Assembly (NCBI GenBank): GCA_017590115.1 | Contig: JAGGNK010015558.1 | Span: forward strand, 917,841 to 981,840 | Length of the DNA: 64,000 bases | Reading direction: 5' to 3' | Source: Montifringilla adamsi | Lineage: Eukaryota > Chordata > Aves > Passeriformes > Passeridae | In this document: positions 1 to 14,689 of the stretch, in pieces | How positions within the stretch are numbered: the stretch's first letter is position 1 | How the letters are laid out: every line of letters starts with the position of its first letter | Position numbers and translations under genes: made by a program | The notes under the pieces: model-generated | What the model saw: only the letters and a program-made list of their open reading frames with translations | The model's database searches: none | What the model was told of the DNA's origin: nothing

Positions 1-1354
1 TTTATAGGTATTTATGCACCAATGGATTTAAAATCCAACTGTCATATTTTGTGCTTCTCCGAACATCTTCAGAATAATTTATTCATTTGGTTCTTATCTC
101 CAGTGCTATGAAACCGGCAGATCCAACTCTGTGGAAAAAGACATTGTAGATTTTTTTCTGTAATATGCATTCTAAATCATGAATTTCTCTTCAGCTAATT
201 CACACATAGAGCCTGCTCATGTCTGCAAAACCCACAAGACTTTGCATTAAACTATCGTTGTATGAGGGGTAGGAACAAGCACTGTGTCAGGAAAGCACTT
301 GCTAGGAATAGAGGATATAGTCAACAATGACAGCTTACAGATATCATGCCAGGTAATGACAACCTTTGAAGGTGCTGGGAGATTTGCTTTTATCACCAGA
401 ACAGAAGATCAGGACTTCATGAAAGAATATTTTATTTTCAAGACACGAGGAAGGAGGTCTCTGTTATGTGGGGCACAGTGAAAGCTGGTGTGAAAAAAAG
501 AAGGGGAAGAAATAATTTAATGTTTTGATATCCTAGAGCAGTGCAAAGCAAAATCAAACAGGAGCAAAGCACTCTGGATACAGATCATGCAGGACTATCG
601 AAATCATAAAGAGCAGATCCCGAATGCTGATCTCCCAGCTGCCAGAAAACCTCCCCACATCTTATCCAGCCTATGTTATGTCTATGTGCTAGACCTGCAT
701 GGAGACATTCTTGAATCCTGAAAGAATGGATGGCAGAGCAGCAAAAGTCCTGCGCTCTCCCTGCTGGACCAGGCTGTGCTGGACTGTGACAACTGAAAAG
801 GACATGGAATTGTATGCGCTGCTTAGTGACTGGGCCAAATGCTGCTGCTGTTACGGTCAGGGTAATGTGACTGAATCAATGGCCCACACTCTTCTCTTTT
901 TAACATATGCTTTCAAAAATTCCCAGGGAGGCCATGGAAGTGTCAAAGGGAGATCCCAAAAATTAAATCAGAGCAGTCTCACAATAAAGCCAGTAGATGT
1001 AAGGAAAAGTTTGAAAAGTAGAGTTCATTCTTATCTGAGTAAAATAGCATAAAGTGCTCTAATAACCACACCAATAAAGTGGGAAGAAATTGACCAGAAG
1101 TCACTAATATGCATTTTGTACTCATGAAAGCACGTACTTAAGTACAGAGAGCAGCAGGAAAGTCCTTAAGCCAAGGTCAAAGAGAAAGACATGAACTGTA
1201 TGTGCTTTCATTTGGAGAGTTGCAACAACATAATTATCTGTGATTTAGGAAAGCAAAGACAAAGCTTTTATTTTAGAATATGTATTTTATGTTTCTATTT
1301 ACATGAAAGTGTGTATTTATAAATCCTCATAAATACACACAGAAATATATACAC

Positions 1355-1372
1355 ATATATATATATATATAT
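1355..1372. repeat. (TA)n microsatellite
   Basis: An uninterrupted alternating AT tract of about 18 bases lies in a wider AT-rich stretch. It is a simple repeat with no sign of function. Confidence 0.85.
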
Positions 1373-2447
1373 TTATGCATATACATGCACAGGGATGCTG
1401 TATCTGCTGTCTCTGGCACAGTGAGTAAACAGAGAGAGTCCTACTAAATTTTGCCTCCAGTGAGTGAACGGGTGCAAAAAATCTTGCTTCAGTAAAATAA
1501 CTTGCTTTGAACCCTGTGTCAGCTGGTGCAGAAACCCGAGTATCTCCTTACAGTAGCTGGCACAGAGGAGCCTCTGCTGCCCTGTTCACCACACGCTGGT
1601 GACAACTTGCCAAGTGACAGAGCCCGCCAAGCCACGGGAAGTAGCAGAACTGTCTGCTGTGTGAAAGAGCCTGCTCATTAAGAGAGAGTTTCTTGTTTTC
1701 CCCAAAACTCTTAGAGCTGCCTTCCTAGTAGGCTTCCTCACAGAGCTTTCTCAGCAGTACAGAAGCAATACTGTTTTGAATTATCACTAGAAGGAAATAG
1801 GAGAGGCGGTTTGTCACAATTCCTGCAGCTTCCCTCCTATTCTCCACACAGAGCTAATCAGATGGCTCTTCCATTTAATGGACACTGCAAAAAGCTATCT
1901 TTTTCAAACTTTATTTTTTTCTGGAGGACATTAATTCTCAGAATGCAAGGGACTTTTCCATTTGGGAATTTCTTTGGAAATATACTTCACTTTTATATTA
2001 ATTATTCCTCCTCAGACTGTATCACAAAGCCCTGGCCTCATCTCTCTCTTTAGATTTTAGCCTTTAAGCTTGCAGCATCCTTGGGGTTTCTCCAGAGACC
2101 CAAGCAGCCTTCCACTTCTCAGTATGCATTCTACAACCCTGCAACTCACAGGTCAGAAGCAACTCCATTGACTTCACAGCCCAAAGGATACAGTTTCCAG
2201 TCACGTGCACCCACCTGAACATGGCTCCAAAACAGAGCATCTCTTCACTGTCTTAAAGTCTCTGCGGTGCTATGCACAGCTGAGAGGAGTGGGCACTCCT
2301 AGCAACACAGGATCAGGATCTTTGCTGGTTTAATTGCCCAAGATCTAAGGTTTTTTTATTACCTTCTCATGTACGCAACACTTAAATGTCTGCAGTAAAA
2401 TTAACACACCAAGTTCAAATGAAAACCCTTTTATCCCCTCTTTTAAA

Positions 2448-2471
2448 TTTTTTTTTTTTTTTTTTTTTTTT
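2448..2471. repeat. poly(T) tract
   Basis: A run of 24 T. It could be the poly(A) end of an old minus-strand retrocopy, but no open frame or target-site duplication was recognised next to it, so it is recorded only as a homopolymer. Confidence 0.85.
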
Positions 2472-5401
2472 ACTGTCTTAAAAAGCACTCTTCACACTGT
2501 AAAACACGGTTCAACTGTGGGCTTCAAGCAAAGCCCACACCCATCTACCAGGACACACAACAACCAAGCACAGACAGCCACGTCCTACAACACTGCAGCT
2601 GCTTCTGCTGAGCTTCTGAGCCCCTTCACCTATTTAAAGAATTGAGGGCACAGTATTTAAAACTGTGAGAAATCAGCAACACAACGAAGAGCTGAACAAG
2701 GTGAAGTCTCATAGGAGCGTATGCAGAAGCAGCCCTGTCACTCTGCCGGCTTACAGCGTCCAAGCCACCTCCCATAGCCTTCAGAGGAGCAGCACCAGGG
2801 CTGCCCTTGCTCCAGGAGCCATTATGAGAAGCAGACACCCTCCTTTCAGAGGACAGCATCCTTTCTGTCAACATCACCCTGCCTATCTTTCATGCTGTGG
2901 CTCCTACAGATCATTATCCCTATTTAGAGCCAAATTTGTCAGACGAAGGTTTTATAAAACATATCAAAAAAAGGCAATATTTTGATCATTGACTAAAACA
3001 CGCTGAGCTCCATTTTTCCCCAGAGTCAATCTCCTGGTCCAGACAATGGTACCTTTCTGTGAATATTAGAGAAAACCTGCCTTTAAGTTTGGATAGTGGA
3101 ATAGTCTGCTACATGATATATAGGATTTTTTCAGCCACCCATGAGAAAGACAGCTTTCTGCCAAACCCTCAAGGATTTACCTGTAGAAGTTCTGGTCTCA
3201 TGATGTTCTCAGGCACCTTGCAGAGACTGAGGGCCTTTCACCAGGGAACAGGGAATGAGTGTCCACTAAAACATGATCTTCTCTTCCATTTTTCAGAAGC
3301 AAACATAATGGTCTTCAGTACAAAGGAGGACACCCTTACCAGCAAAACCCTCAGGTTTCTGGGTAGCAACAAACATGACTTAATTGCTCAGGCTTGCAAG
3401 ACACAAAACCACAGGTTGCTGGGTACCAACTAATTTTGAAAAATCCAAATTAACCGTATAGTGGAAAATTGGACCTTGTCAATTTCTACAGAGTCATCAA
3501 TCGTTCCCTGACAAGTTCCTCATGTGCATGCAACCCAGAGAAGCACTGCCTTTTTCTTCAGGTTCATCCTATCTCTACACATTCTTTTTGCCAGTTTCCC
3601 TATCTTTTGCTACTTTGGACTGTCCTTCCAGCACAAGTCTTCTGTGTTCTGAACTTCCATTAATTTTTTTGGAGATAGTGACTTGCTTGAATCTCACTGC
3701 TGTCTCCCACCTACAAATTCTTCTTCATATTTCTCTGGTTGCTAATTAAATTCAGCCTTATTTCCCATCATTTGGATTGCTTTTAATCAGCCAGTGTTAA
3801 TGGGTTATGGTTAGCTTATCCAGGCAGCACTTTTCTGGCCTTTTGTCTGTCACTAGTCATCACACTTTCCATTTAGTGAGTCACACATCGTCACTATCAC
3901 ACAAACACTGGAAACAGGACCTCAGATTGCTTTTAAGAGCCATCTCTGTAAAAAACATGTAGCGTCACTCATCCTTGACTAGAGAATGGGTTTCTGTTTT
4001 GGGAAAGAGGAAGGGAATTGTTGCAAATGTACAGAAATAAACCCTCATGTCATTTAACAGAAATCCTCTTAGTGATTATAAATGTTTATGACTAGCTGAC
4101 CCATTTTACAGCAACCTGTTCTAATTTTAATGTAATTTTTCATTATATTAATCAAAATTTCTTGTTCATTTTTTTGGAAGTCCTAATCACCAGGGGTTAT
4201 ATTGCGCAGAATGGGAAGATTTTCCTAGGTCACTAGTAATCTCTGCAAATAAGTATCCTGAAAACACTACACAATATCTTAACAGCTTTTGCATAAAATA
4301 AATTGGTATTTAAAGATTAATGTTTGTGCAATGGCTAGTGCAAATGGCATGAGATCTTGCTCCCAGCTTGTGCTTGCCTACACAAAACATCTGCTCTCAG
4401 TGATTTTTCCCACTGACTAAGGCAGACTGCACAAGTCCCTTCTGAACCATTGCACCCTGGAGAGTAAGTCTTATACTGCATCACTATTTGATCCAAATTT
4501 CTCCTAGAAATGACCAAACATACCACACTCATGCCTGGAACCTCATAGGTCACACCTCTTTTCCACGAGACAGGGCATCAAAGAAGATGCATCAAAGCTG
4601 TTCAGGTGAGAAAATTGGAGGATCCCTTTTCTTTTTCATGTAGGAGCACATGGTAACCCCAAATATAAGCTCCAGAGAACAGAAAATTAAGGGAAGTTGA
4701 GATAATTGCTCTAACTGTGGCAGAAAAGGAGAAAACTAACTTCATATGAATTATACTCTTCTCCCTGTGGTAATTTTTATGCTTTGCTTAAGGATGGCAC
4801 ATTCTTCTTGTGGCTGAGGAAGTCTGCTGCAGCCTCAGTGGGTTACTCTGAGCTTCTGCAGGAAGTGAAAGTGCAAAGGTCCAAGTCCATGGAGACAGAG
4901 CACAGGAGAGACTTTCCACCTGGAGAGAGGAGAAGGAGACCAGCATGGCATCAGACTGAGCTCTCTGAGGGACTGGCCCAGCCAGTGCGAACCCACAGTG
5001 AGTCAGACTCAGGGCAGTATGGCACAGGAGCTGGCACAATGATACCTCCAAACCTGAGAAGTCTGGCCAAGCAGAGACACCCCTTCCCTCCATTTGTCAG
5101 CACCCATTAAGTGCGGGTCTGAGTAGCTGGACTAGTAGTGGATTACATTGTTATACATTGATACATACACAAATATCTCAGGTGAGCCATAAAATTTTCC
5201 TCAAGGCAGCCCGATGACCAACCTGAGTCACACACAGCGCAAGAAAACAATAGCCCACATGGCAGAATGTTAATTTTGTTAAAATAAAAATTAAAAAAAA
5301 CCAAAAACCAAAAACAAACAAACAAAAAACCACAAAAGGACAACTCAATACAAATAACTAAGGTGACTGGCATACACATGGCCATCTTTAAACTTACAGA
5401 G

Positions 5402-5424
5402 GCACACAGACACACAGACACACA
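5402..5424. repeat. (CACAGA)n-type short tandem repeat
   Basis: Imperfect tandem copies of a CA-rich hexamer. Together with the A-rich stretch at about 5285-5335 it explains the cysteine- and valine-rich low-complexity open frame read on the minus strand here. Confidence 0.7.
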
Positions 5425-8400
5425 TCTCCCCATCTTGTGGGGAAGCTGTCCCAAACTTTGCGCTTGAAAACCACGTGGATGTATTTTGCAAATCACGTTT
5501 GCTACTTGGAAGTGGTGTCTTGGGTGACCACGATTGCTTTTCATCCTCTTGAAGCACTGACACTCACAAAAGCAAAGGCAGCAATTTCGTTAAATGTGTT
5601 TCTGCGTTGCTTCTGTCACTGGCTGACTCACTGTTTTGAAGGTCACTGTTTTCAGGAGATGACTAGATGAGATTTGTGTATCAAAGCTCCTTCCAGATGG
5701 TTCATGAGGGCTCTCATGAACTATCAAAGAATAAAATCATCCCTATGACACAGAGTGCATAAATGACCTTCCTTATTTGTCTTCTTTGAGATAAAGCCAA
5801 GCCTAAACCAATCTTTCAGCGAGCCTTTCAGGTCATTACCATGTGCTTCAGGAAGGTACAGTAAGTACCTTTTCATAAAGTGGTTCAGTACAAAATGTGA
5901 CACATGGCTTTCCAGTGAGTTTTTCTAATAGCTTTTCCTATCGGGCCTGTCTAAGATGAAAAGCAAAGTGAAGCATTAGGCCTGGTAAGTCAGCAACCAG
6001 CTACATAATGCATTTGTCTTAGATAAGGTGGCAAACAAACTGAATTGGGTTTTTTTTCCCCCTTCCTGCAAACTCTACTGTTTGCAGCCTGTGGTTAGGC
6101 AGACTGCCTCCAATGCTGTGTGCCACAGCTGGCCCCTCTTGTGAAATTCACAGGAGCATCACACACAAAACCCAGAGCAGTATTTTCAGGAATTAAAACT
6201 TTCTGGTATTTTTCACTTCTCCTTTTTTTGCCTGCATTTGATGCAGTAATTTTTCCAAGGTTCGTTTTCAGCTCAGTTACACTGCTCCCTGGCCCAGCAG
6301 CCACTGTCACTACTTGAACTACGTGGCTGTTCAAGGGCTACATGGCACACCTGGCTTATAGGCAGGAGGCTGACAGTCCCTTCTCATTACAGTGCATGTC
6401 TGCCGGAGAGCTGAATGGGTTCCTCAAACAATAGCCATATCCTTTGGGACAAGAGAAGCAGTGGTGCTTTCTAGACTATAAAACCTTGGATGACTTTAAG
6501 AAAGACACATGAGTAAGGTGAATGTAAGCTAATATGGACAGATAATAAGCAAATTGCTATTAGGAGACTGCTTTGGCCATAACTTTGTTAGTTCTTCAAA
6601 GGCAGCCTCTAGGGTCTGCCTGGGCAGTGCAGTTGCAGCAGGATTTATTGCATTTTCTTCTTATGTGCATTTCCTGATGGATCTCATGTTCCTGACTTCA
6701 GAGGCCCCAGATTCTGAAGCCTAAAATCATATTTATTTTAGACAAGCTCAGCCTTATTAAAGTTCGCTGCTCAGCAGGTTTGTCCCCACAAGCAGCACAA
6801 GAGCTGCTGTGTGGGTTTCTAGGTGACTGCAAGACAATTACATTGGCTAGAAAGGAAAACAAACACAAATTAAACAATTGACAGGCCAAATACGGACATG
6901 AAGCCCTTAATCAGTGTCTACGAGACTGCAGTGAAAACATATACATGCACATCTATTTATACCCATCTATATTAACTGGCAGAATATACTGAGCAGAAAC
7001 ATTTTTTCTTTAGTACTGTGGGAGGAAGCCAATATGAAGCAAGAAATAAATAATCCTCAGAGTGACCTTCTGGGCTGATGTATGCTGCAGACATTCCCAA
7101 AGCTGATGGAGACAGCATGATTAATTTTCATAAATTATTGAACCAAAACCAACTTTCAGCATCTAGAAATACATATCACGTTGATAACTGTTGCATTATT
7201 CACCATACATGGCCCGATTGAAAACCTATTTGCCAAGCAGTGAGTCAAACGTTTACTCATGGCAGCAAGGACATGCACACCTATACAGAGAGCCTCAGGA
7301 TTTTTGCAGAGGTTCACATCCTAACAGAGGCACCACACGTTTAGTATTTACTGCTGGCTTGCCTTGCAAGATTCATTTGCACTTTAAATGGTGACATCCC
7401 CATTCAGTGTGTGTTCTAAACACTCCACGTCTGCTAATGATCTCTGGGGGGCCAAGTCCAATGTCCTAGCTCCTGCTCATACTGCTTGCTAGCTATTTTA
7501 GGCCACACATGAAAAATATGAAAAATAGGCTTTCCTCTCCTCTGTCCAAAGGCAATATACATCTTCATAATTCATTCTTCTTGAGTTTATCTGGACAAAT
7601 GGTATCACAGGCAGGCTGCAGAGCAGAATTTACTCAGCCACAAATGCAGAAAGAAGTGCCATATAGTACAAATCAGGAGGGAAGGATGTGGAAAAGGGGC
7701 CAGCAGAAGAATAAACATATTTTGGAGAGGATTTTCAGAGCATATATATGCCACCAAGTTATAAATATTTGGTCAAATATTTATTGAGATTTGTTTGCAT
7801 ACCTTTCATTAACACTTCTGTTCCTCAACACATTTTGCAGACAGATTCACTTCCAATAGCACAATACCTATTACAATGCCACAGCACCTCGTAATATTTT
7901 CACTGAGAAATGGAAAATGTTTCACCTGGAAACCTGAGTTTTTCACATTCAAGGAGCAATAAAGCTCAGGGTAAACTTTAAAATGTAACTTTTTTTTGAA
8001 AAGGAAGACAAAATGTTTGCAGAGGAAATAGTTTTGTCAAAAATCCAGAATTCCGTAGAACAGCAGTTTCAGCAGATATTCTCTGACAAGTTGACTGGTA
8101 ACCTCCTTGAAATCTCATATTTAATATCAAGCTCAGAGTTCTGCTTCAAATCTAACCATAACTCTTATCCAACTGATGTTATTTAAATGGCTTTGTCATA
8201 GCAGAAGCCAAGTAAATTAACTTCTTTTAATTTTAAACATTTTCTTTTCAGAGATATTCTGCACCTGTGATGTCTTGACTCTTTGTCATGCTTTGCTGTC
8301 ATATCTGGTTACTTGCAATATCAAAACTATGAAATTCAGGGACTGCCTGTATTTATATCTTTGTACAGACATGGGAGGGGACCTAGAAAAAACAAATGCC

Positions 8401-11400
8401 ACTTAAATGGTGGCTCACTTGAGCACAATAAAACCAGCATATAGACATTAGCGCTATTTTGGCTATATTCAGAATTTTAAAATTGCTATTTCTTTACATA
8501 TAGATCCAGGAAGAAGGTAAGATCCCAGATATGTGATTAAGATATTGGTCACTGACTTAAACTGGAGGTCATCTTAGATAACCTGCATTTTTCAAAGCAA
8601 TAAAAGTCATAATGGAAAAATACTAACAAAAGCTAAAACAACAAAATGCATATTGGGGGCAGGGAAAAGGAGCCTTCACACCATCTGCATCTTACACTAC
8701 ACAAGGAGAGTAAACGTGCTGTCTTTACACAGATACACCCTTCCATCCTCTCCCCAGCCTTCATCTTTCTCCCACAGCATCCCTTGCAGCCCCCAGCCTC
8801 CTTGCCTGGCCTCATAGAGTTCCCTCCCCTCCCAGCAGGGAGTGAGGGTTGCAGAGCTCTCTCTCCATGGGCCTGGCACCGCCATGCCTGGGGGATCATC
8901 CCTCCCTCCCTGCCTGCCTCCTGCCAGCAGCCAGTCCTTCAGCTGCACCACCAGCCCCAGGAGAAACTGATGTCTTCATAAAGAAGTCCTGCTCTCAGAG
9001 TAATATCTACAAGTAGAATCTTCTTTTAACCAATTTGACTGTGAAATAAACATTTTATAAACGTCAGGTAATGCAGATTGCATTACTGGCAGGGAAAAGC
9101 CAGTTTATTGGTCCAATGCAGCTGCACGATCATTGTCCACTTACAAACACTCCAATTGCCCTTACAACATTCATTTCAGAGTTATTAAAGTTAAGATATT
9201 TTTCAACAGAATTGTAAAACTGATTTGCTATGGAAGCTGTTTCCGACACTGGAAAACAAATAAAAACCAGGGTGAGTCGCTGCAGCCACAGCCAGAAGGG
9301 ATCAGTCCCTTGGAGCGTGGTCCTGAAACAACAGCCTGAATTACAGGCAGAAATTACATTTCACTTCTGTGACTCATTTACACCATTTCTCTTTCTACCT
9401 AATATTTAGTTAAACAGTAATCTTTCCCTGAGGGGGCCCCCACAGAATCTGGAAAACTGAAGTCTAAAACTCTGTTTCAGGAAATGGAAGAAAAATTTCT
9501 AGAACCAGAAAAATTGCTGGGTCACTCTCAAGGCTTCCTGAGAAGTCTTTGAATAAGCCCCATTTATAATTTTAAGGCAATCTGGTGGCAGGAAGGGGAT
9601 CCCTGTGGAGGCAACAAACAGCCAAGAGCAACACTTTGAAGTCTGAAATGGGATTGTGCTGGGAGAGACAGTGATTACCTTACACCAAGGAGGAATCAAG
9701 GTGCAACTGTGCCAGCAACAGTACCCCTCCATTAACTTCAGTTAGAGCTGTCCAGTGACAGACGTCTTCAAAAACTTGGCTTTTAGACTGAGTTTGTATC
9801 ACTAGCTGGTGACTTTCCTTTAGCCTGTCGGCCGGCACTCTGAGTACGTGCATTAGTAAGGAAGGCTGTAGCACAAAATCTCACAAGCAGCATTCTACTG
9901 CTGCAGGAGCAGCAATCACAAGTGCCAGCTGCAGACTTTTCCCCCAACCCAGGAACACCATTAGCTGTGACTGACAGCCCTTAAAACTCCCAGGGCCACT
10001 GTTACTGGATTACTGGTCTTCTCACCTTTTGGTTGAAGTGTCTGTATTAGTCTAATATCTTTGATTAGGTTTATGACTTTTTACTGATGTAGCTGCTTTT
10101 GTATGTGCTGCAGACATGATCATCTTTTTTACAGTTTATTCTCTGTCCTAACAAGATGAACCTACAAAAGGATAAACTACACCACTAAACAGTTGTAACT
10201 TCTCCTACTAGTATGTTTTCAGCTGATTGAACAAGAGCAGAAAAACAAAAAGCTAACCACTTTTAAGTGTAGACCACCATCACTGGTGCTGATTAACACC
10301 AGGGCCCTTTATGTCCATAATGCTCAATATGAGCACCTCCTATTCCCATTTGAGTTTAGCTTTATATTTTTTCCTAAGCTACTTATATGATTGTAACTGC
10401 AGCCTTGGGCAAATGTAGCCTGCCTTTTGCATAGTACAGAACAAGAAAAATCAGAGTCATTCCCATTTCAAGGCTTGCAAATACTGCTAAACTACTAATA
10501 TCTTCCCATGACAAAGAATGAAACATACTCCTCAACAATTTGTTCTAAAGGCAAATTCCTTGGCTGAAAAAGAGCTGTAATTTTAATTTTATTTTGAGTA
10601 TTTGGCACCATGTTCCAACCACTAGACCTCCATTATATTCCTGCCTGCTAGATTAAGCAATATGTAGTAGCTGATGTGTTCATTTTCTTCATTTATGGTC
10701 CAAGATCAAGTCGCTTGGGGTTAAAAAGGCAGGCATTTCCATTTATCAGAAGCACTGACATAATTTCTTTTTGGCTTCTTTCCCTTCCCTCTGTGTGCTA
10801 TTTTACTTTTATCTGGTCAAGTCACTCATCCATAACTCAGTTTCCATTAAACATTCAGCACACGGTTTGTTCGCATCAGCAGGGTCAACTGCGGCGCTGA
10901 ACAATGGCCCAGTTGCGCCTCCCAGGACTTCTCAGCAAGGAGATGCCTACAGAATTGCTTTTTTGTACACATCACACAAAAAGACAAATGGTAGATCACA
11001 ACAATAGACTCAAAAGAAAACAGAAATAAAAGGATACAGCAGCAGAATTTACCCAGCAGCCAAAGGAAAGGGGAATTAATCCACTGTTAGAAAGACTGCT
11101 GGACCAATTCGCTGTGAAGCAAAGTAACCTAGCAGGGACACAGCAGCTAGGCAACTCATCCTGGTTTGGCATTCCAGTCCTCAAACATACCCCCAGTCCC
11201 GACCTTGGAGACAAGAGAAGCTCCTGGGTGCCCTACCTTTTGACTGACTGTCTTGACACCACTGGAGGATGGCATCACTATTTGACTCGATGCAAAAACA
11301 GCCAAATACCAACTGAACCATCTGAGCAGGCACCTCTCACATCCCTATGACTGTGTGGACAAACATGATCTTATCACCAGTGTTGCCAGCTAACCGAGTC

Positions 11401-14400
11401 TTGGACCCTGAGTTCAGTTAGCAGCACCCAAAAAGGAATGCAGGTCTTTTCACTTTACAGCCCAGCAGTCACTGTGGTTTACTGGAGCACAAAGGTTCAT
11501 CACGCCTCTGCTGAAGGAGAAGACACCAGCCACCGGGAGAGTGGATATTCAGAGCCATCTTTCTCAGACACTGTGCAAAGTGCACTTGTTTAGCAGAAAA
11601 CATTTCAAATTAATTTTAAACTTTCTGTGAACAATACTCAGACTTCATGCTACCATCAGCTAACCTGGAAAATATGGAAAGTCTAAGGAAAGGCAGTGGA
11701 AGATGTTGTCACTCTACCCCTCAGTTAGACTTGAATATCATGCAGAACTCAAGAGTTTAGTTGGTGAAAAATTTGAAACAGATTTGAAAAATAAATCTGT
11801 TAAAACCTCAAGCAAACACAAATAGTAGAAATATGACAGCAGAAAATACTCTTTTGTTGAAGTGGTGGCCAAATACTCTTGGGCTAAGCAAATGATTTCT
11901 GGCTACAGGTTAAACTGGCTTTCAAAGTGCACTTATCACTTTATCACAACCCAAACCTCCACTTCCTATAACTGGTCATCTGAAGGGAACGTGTCTGCAT
12001 GCTTGAGTGCTTTTTCTCACTGGGAGCCATGCAGCCCAGATTTTGTCTCCTCTCTTTCCCCAGGCTGCAACACTGGTGGGACAGAGGCCACCTCTTCTGC
12101 CCCCTCGCCTAGTGACTGCAGATGGCACAGCCTCTGAGGCACTGGGGAAACTGGTGATGATGGTGCCACAGCGCCAGCAGCAGCTCTGTGGTGTGCATGT
12201 CTGTCCAACAACTGAAATGGAATCATATCACTTCACACAGACTGAAAAAAACCTTTCAGGTAAGTACTCCAGGTAAATCTTTCTTTAATATCTATTGTTC
12301 TTGGTATTCTGCTTTATTTAAACGTCTTGGATTTCTGAAACTGAATGCAAAACTATCCCCTCAATGACTGCAGAGAAGTAAAATGCTACAGCTACTCCAT
12401 TTTAGGATGACTGTTTTTCATGTCTTCAGCTCTATGGTTTTATTACTGCAGAACCTGATTTGGCTGCCTTGGTTTCAAATGAGGACAAGACATACAGTAA
12501 TTGAAGACATACTCTGTCTGCTCCAAAGATCTATGTACGGAGTCTTTAAATAAATCTTAATTTAAGAAAGCCATAAGAGAGACTGCCATGATTCTTCAGC
12601 CAATAAAAACAACACAGATAATACAATTAGTGGCTGGTCTGGAAAATTATAATGCTGATGTGCTCTAATGAAACGAAACAGAGACAATGCTTGCTGTGCT
12701 GGCTGAGTGGCCTGATTCCTGCTCCAGCTTGGTTCACGGAGGCAGCTCCATCCTCAAGAGGCTGACTTGTCCAGTCACTTGCATGCCAACAGATACATGC
12801 TTTTCTGGTTCTGCTCTACCATACCCAATTCTGGAATCTGAGACCTAGAAAAGAAATAAACCACCAAAGCGTGCTGAAGGTTTCACAGAAGTACAACTTT
12901 GTTCTGCAGAGAGGGATGCATCCACATCCCAGTTGAGCAACAGCTTGGAACTAAGAGAGCATTTTAAAGAATATTGTTTGTAATACAAAAGTTAGAAAAG
13001 TGACTGCAACTTCTTACAATAACAGCTGTATGTCATCCCTATTCAAGTCACAGCATCACCTGTTTTTTCAATTACTTGGAATTGCTTTTCCAAAGCAACT
13101 TTTCTCTTTTTTTATAATGTACATAATTTTACTCCCTTGGATATATCTACTTGATACAGCCTTATATATCATCTATATCGATATAATCTATAACTATCTA
13201 TATCTACATCTAAATTTATATATCTCCTGTACCACACAGAATTCTACACAAGAGGAAGAAGTTAAGTTTGGCAGAAGGAACAAAGCATATTTTTGATAAT
13301 TTTCCCCTCAAATACAAGTGGAGTAAAATACAGTTAATCTCCCTGGGGTTCGAGGACATAAATGTACCAGTTCAGGCCCAGGATAGCTGAGCATATGCAC
13401 ATGTCCCACTAAAGTCAGTTAAATAGAAATCCACCTATGGCACATGCTGATTGCACTAAGAATCCTTAGAACTGCTTCAGGGGCAGAAAGGAAGTTTTGG
13501 ACTCCAAAGAAGCTTCGAGTAAATGAGGACTAAGTAATAAAATTTAATTGAGATGGGTGTCTTACAACCATAAAGAAGCTGGGACTGCTGCATTCAAAGG
13601 TAAGAAACAACAGTAGGGGGGAAAAAGCAAGCATAACATTGCTTGGAGAAAGTAAATTGGGAACTTCAATTCTGCTGTATCAAACCACTGTAGCAAGAAT
13701 ACTTCTGCTTTCTGCTATCTGAAAGGTCTTGAAATGGATCTACAACCAATTATTCGATACATCATATAAAAATGAATATACCACCAGTATTTTCATCCTA
13801 CTTCCTGTGGTCCCTAGCAATTTAGTGCTGAAATATTTGTGTGTAGTTACTTCCAAGTGTGATTTCCAGTTCCTGTCACAGATATTATTAAATGGTGATT
13901 TGAACTTCTACAGTACAAGCTGCAGTTATTCTTATTTTCCAGCTGTTATGCCACAACAACATTAATAGCATAATGGCTATAAATATAGTAGCATAACAGC
14001 TGGTATGGTGGTAATAATGCCACCTGCAGCATCCCTGTATACTCTCTCATCTTCTCATCGCCCCAGGCAAAGCTTAGACTTGGCATCCTTTCCACCTCAG
14101 AGCACAAACTCAGGCAGAGAAAAGAGGCTCAGCAATAAAAAAGCTGTTGTTGTTTAATCTAAATCACAATGAAGTCTCTAATTGTAGCCCAGGGAAGAGT
14201 CTTTTAAGTAAGCCCACGTGTGTTAGAAGCAAATGCTTAAGATGCAAATGGGATGTCAGTCAATAGTTTTTCAAACGAGCTCATATTAAAAATTATTTAC
14301 TACATATAGCACAGAAAGCATCATTAAAAACCTTTCACCTGTCATGAGCAGAAAAATCAGATGCTCCTTTTTCTGCCCTCTCTGATGCAACCAGCACAGC

Positions 14401-14689
14401 ACCCTGAGTCTTTGCAATCCCCTAGTCAAATTGCAGTAAATTTTAAAGCACCTATTTTTTTACAAGACAAGAAACTGATATAGGCTTCAGGAATTTCTTT
14501 GCTACATCATCTTTGTTTTTAAAATGTACTAACTCAAGTCTCGCTTGCCTTGATCAGAGATGGCCACAGCAACCATGCTATATGTAACATTTCCACCTAA
14601 ATCTCTGCTAAGACATATAATTGGAGGCTCAGTAGCAATAAAACTTACTGTCCTTGCCCCGGTTTAAAAATACCATCTAACTCCTTCCC

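Noticed and set aside
5143..5544. 133-codon minus-strand frame
   Set aside because: Largely translated A-rich and CA-rich simple sequence.
5640..5705. Possible CR1 tail ('gactagatgag...ccttcc')
   Set aside because: Only a few bases match, and the diagnostic tail octamers are missing.
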